A stretch of DNA of 13,834 nucleotides from Candidatus Omnitrophota bacterium (GTDB lineage Bacteria > Omnitrophota > Gorgyraeia > Zapsychrales > Fredricksoniimonadaceae), in contig JAGNTT010000035.1 in assembly GCA_017987425.1 (NCBI GenBank), forward strand, positions 1 to 13,834, read 5' to 3'. Both the position numbers and the translations under genes were made by a program. Under the pieces are notes generated by a model. It was given only the letters and a program-made list of their open reading frames with translations, searched no databases and was not told where the DNA came from. This document shows positions 13,411-13,834 of this stretch, piece by piece. The first letter of the stretch is position 1, and every line of letters starts with the position of its first letter.

Positions 13411-13834
13411 ATGGCTTTTGATGTTCTAAAAGTCCGTCAGGATTTTCCGAACCTGGCGGTCAGTGTCCGCGGAAAAAAACTTGCCTATCTGGATAACGCC
13501 GCAACCACCTTCAAGCCGCGCCAAGTCATAGAATCCATAAATCGGCATTATTCGACGGGCGTCGCCAATGTTCACCGCGGAGTTCACTATTTAAGTGAAA
13601 TGGCGACCGAAGAGTACGAGCAGGCCCGTGACAAGATCCGCGCGTTTATCAATGCCTCCGATGTCGGCGAAATTATTTTTACCCGCGGAACGACTGAATC
13701 CATTAATCTTGTGGCCCAGGCGTTCGGACGGAATTTAAAGCCGGGCGATGAGATCATTATTTCCGGCATGGAACATCATTCCAATATCGTGCCATGGCAA
13801 ATGATCTGCGAGCAGGCGGGATGCGTCTTAAAAG
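13411..13834 (+). CDS. sufS: Cysteine desulfurase SufS, 3' end cut by window
   Basis: PLP enzyme that takes sulfur from cysteine for the SUF scaffold. Only about 141 of the usual 400 or so residues are present, and the frame is open to the window edge. MAFDVLKVRQDFP aligns residue for residue with the known SufS N-terminus, which favours ATG 13411; ATG 13399, directly after the sufD stop and in the same frame, is the alternative. Visible class-V aminotransferase features are YLDNAATTFKP, VHRGVHYLS, FTRGTTESINLVA (the PLP phosphate-binding region) and ISGMEHHSNIVPWQ, whose His stacks on the PLP ring. The PLP lysine and the active cysteine lie beyond the window. Its position after sufBCD, with no partner such as SufE or SufU yet in view, is normal. 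Confidence 0.95.
   Translation, partial: MAFDVLKVRQDFPNLAVSVRGKKLAYLDNAATTFKPRQVIESINRHYSTGVANVHRGVHYLSEMATEEYEQARDKIRAFINASDVGEIIFTRGTTESINLVAQAFGRNLKPGDEIIISGMEHHSNIVPWQMICEQAGCVLK

Overview
This window reads as bacterial chromosome carrying mostly housekeeping genes. Coding is dense, base composition is near balanced, and there are ATGA-type gene overlaps, Shine-Dalgarno sites and sigma70-type promoters. I see no transposase, phage gene, tRNA, rRNA or CRISPR. The gene mix (SUF iron-sulfur operon, metX-metW methionine pair, NadA, and a GT-C/TPR membrane protein of the TMTC type) fits an uncultivated Gram-negative lineage. Omnitrophota or a relative is my guess, at low confidence; nothing in the sequence proves it.

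Layout. Bases 1-1334 hold the 3' part of miaB (+). Bases 1483-2535 hold nadA (+), flanked on both sides by intergenic inverted repeats built from 7-base units. Bases 2647-4358 hold the overlapping pair metX-metW (+). Bases 6724-4390 on the minus strand hold a three-gene, twice ATGA-overlapped unit: a small exported protein, a double CDGSH iron-sulfur protein, and a TMTC-like GT-C/TPR protein. Bases 6725-7038 are the divergent intergenic region. Bases 7039-8232 hold lhgO (+), with a TTG start. From 8298 to the right edge lies a SUF operon: promoter, nfu-type scaffold, pterin-carbinolamine dehydratase (PCD), Rrf2-type regulator, sufB, sufC, sufD and the 5' third of sufS.

How the genes work together. 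The SUF operon builds Fe-S clusters: SufS supplies sulfur, SufBCD is the scaffold/ATPase, and the Nfu protein is a likely carrier. The Rrf2 protein has three cysteines in the IscR-like place and probably senses cluster supply and controls its own operon. Several other products in the window use Fe-S clusters: MiaB (two 4Fe-4S), NadA (4Fe-4S) and the CDGSH protein (2Fe-2S). MetX and MetW serve methionine synthesis, and LhgO recycles L-2-hydroxyglutarate.

The most unusual signals are these: two 4+4 heptad inverted repeats sharing one consensus, one of which forms nearly the whole metX 5' leader; a PCD gene embedded in the SUF operon; a hairpin plus T-rich tract between sufB and sufC; a paired sequence motif at the SUF promoter; and the unexplained exported/CDGSH/GT-C trio. 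I did not find a clear new multi-gene system.
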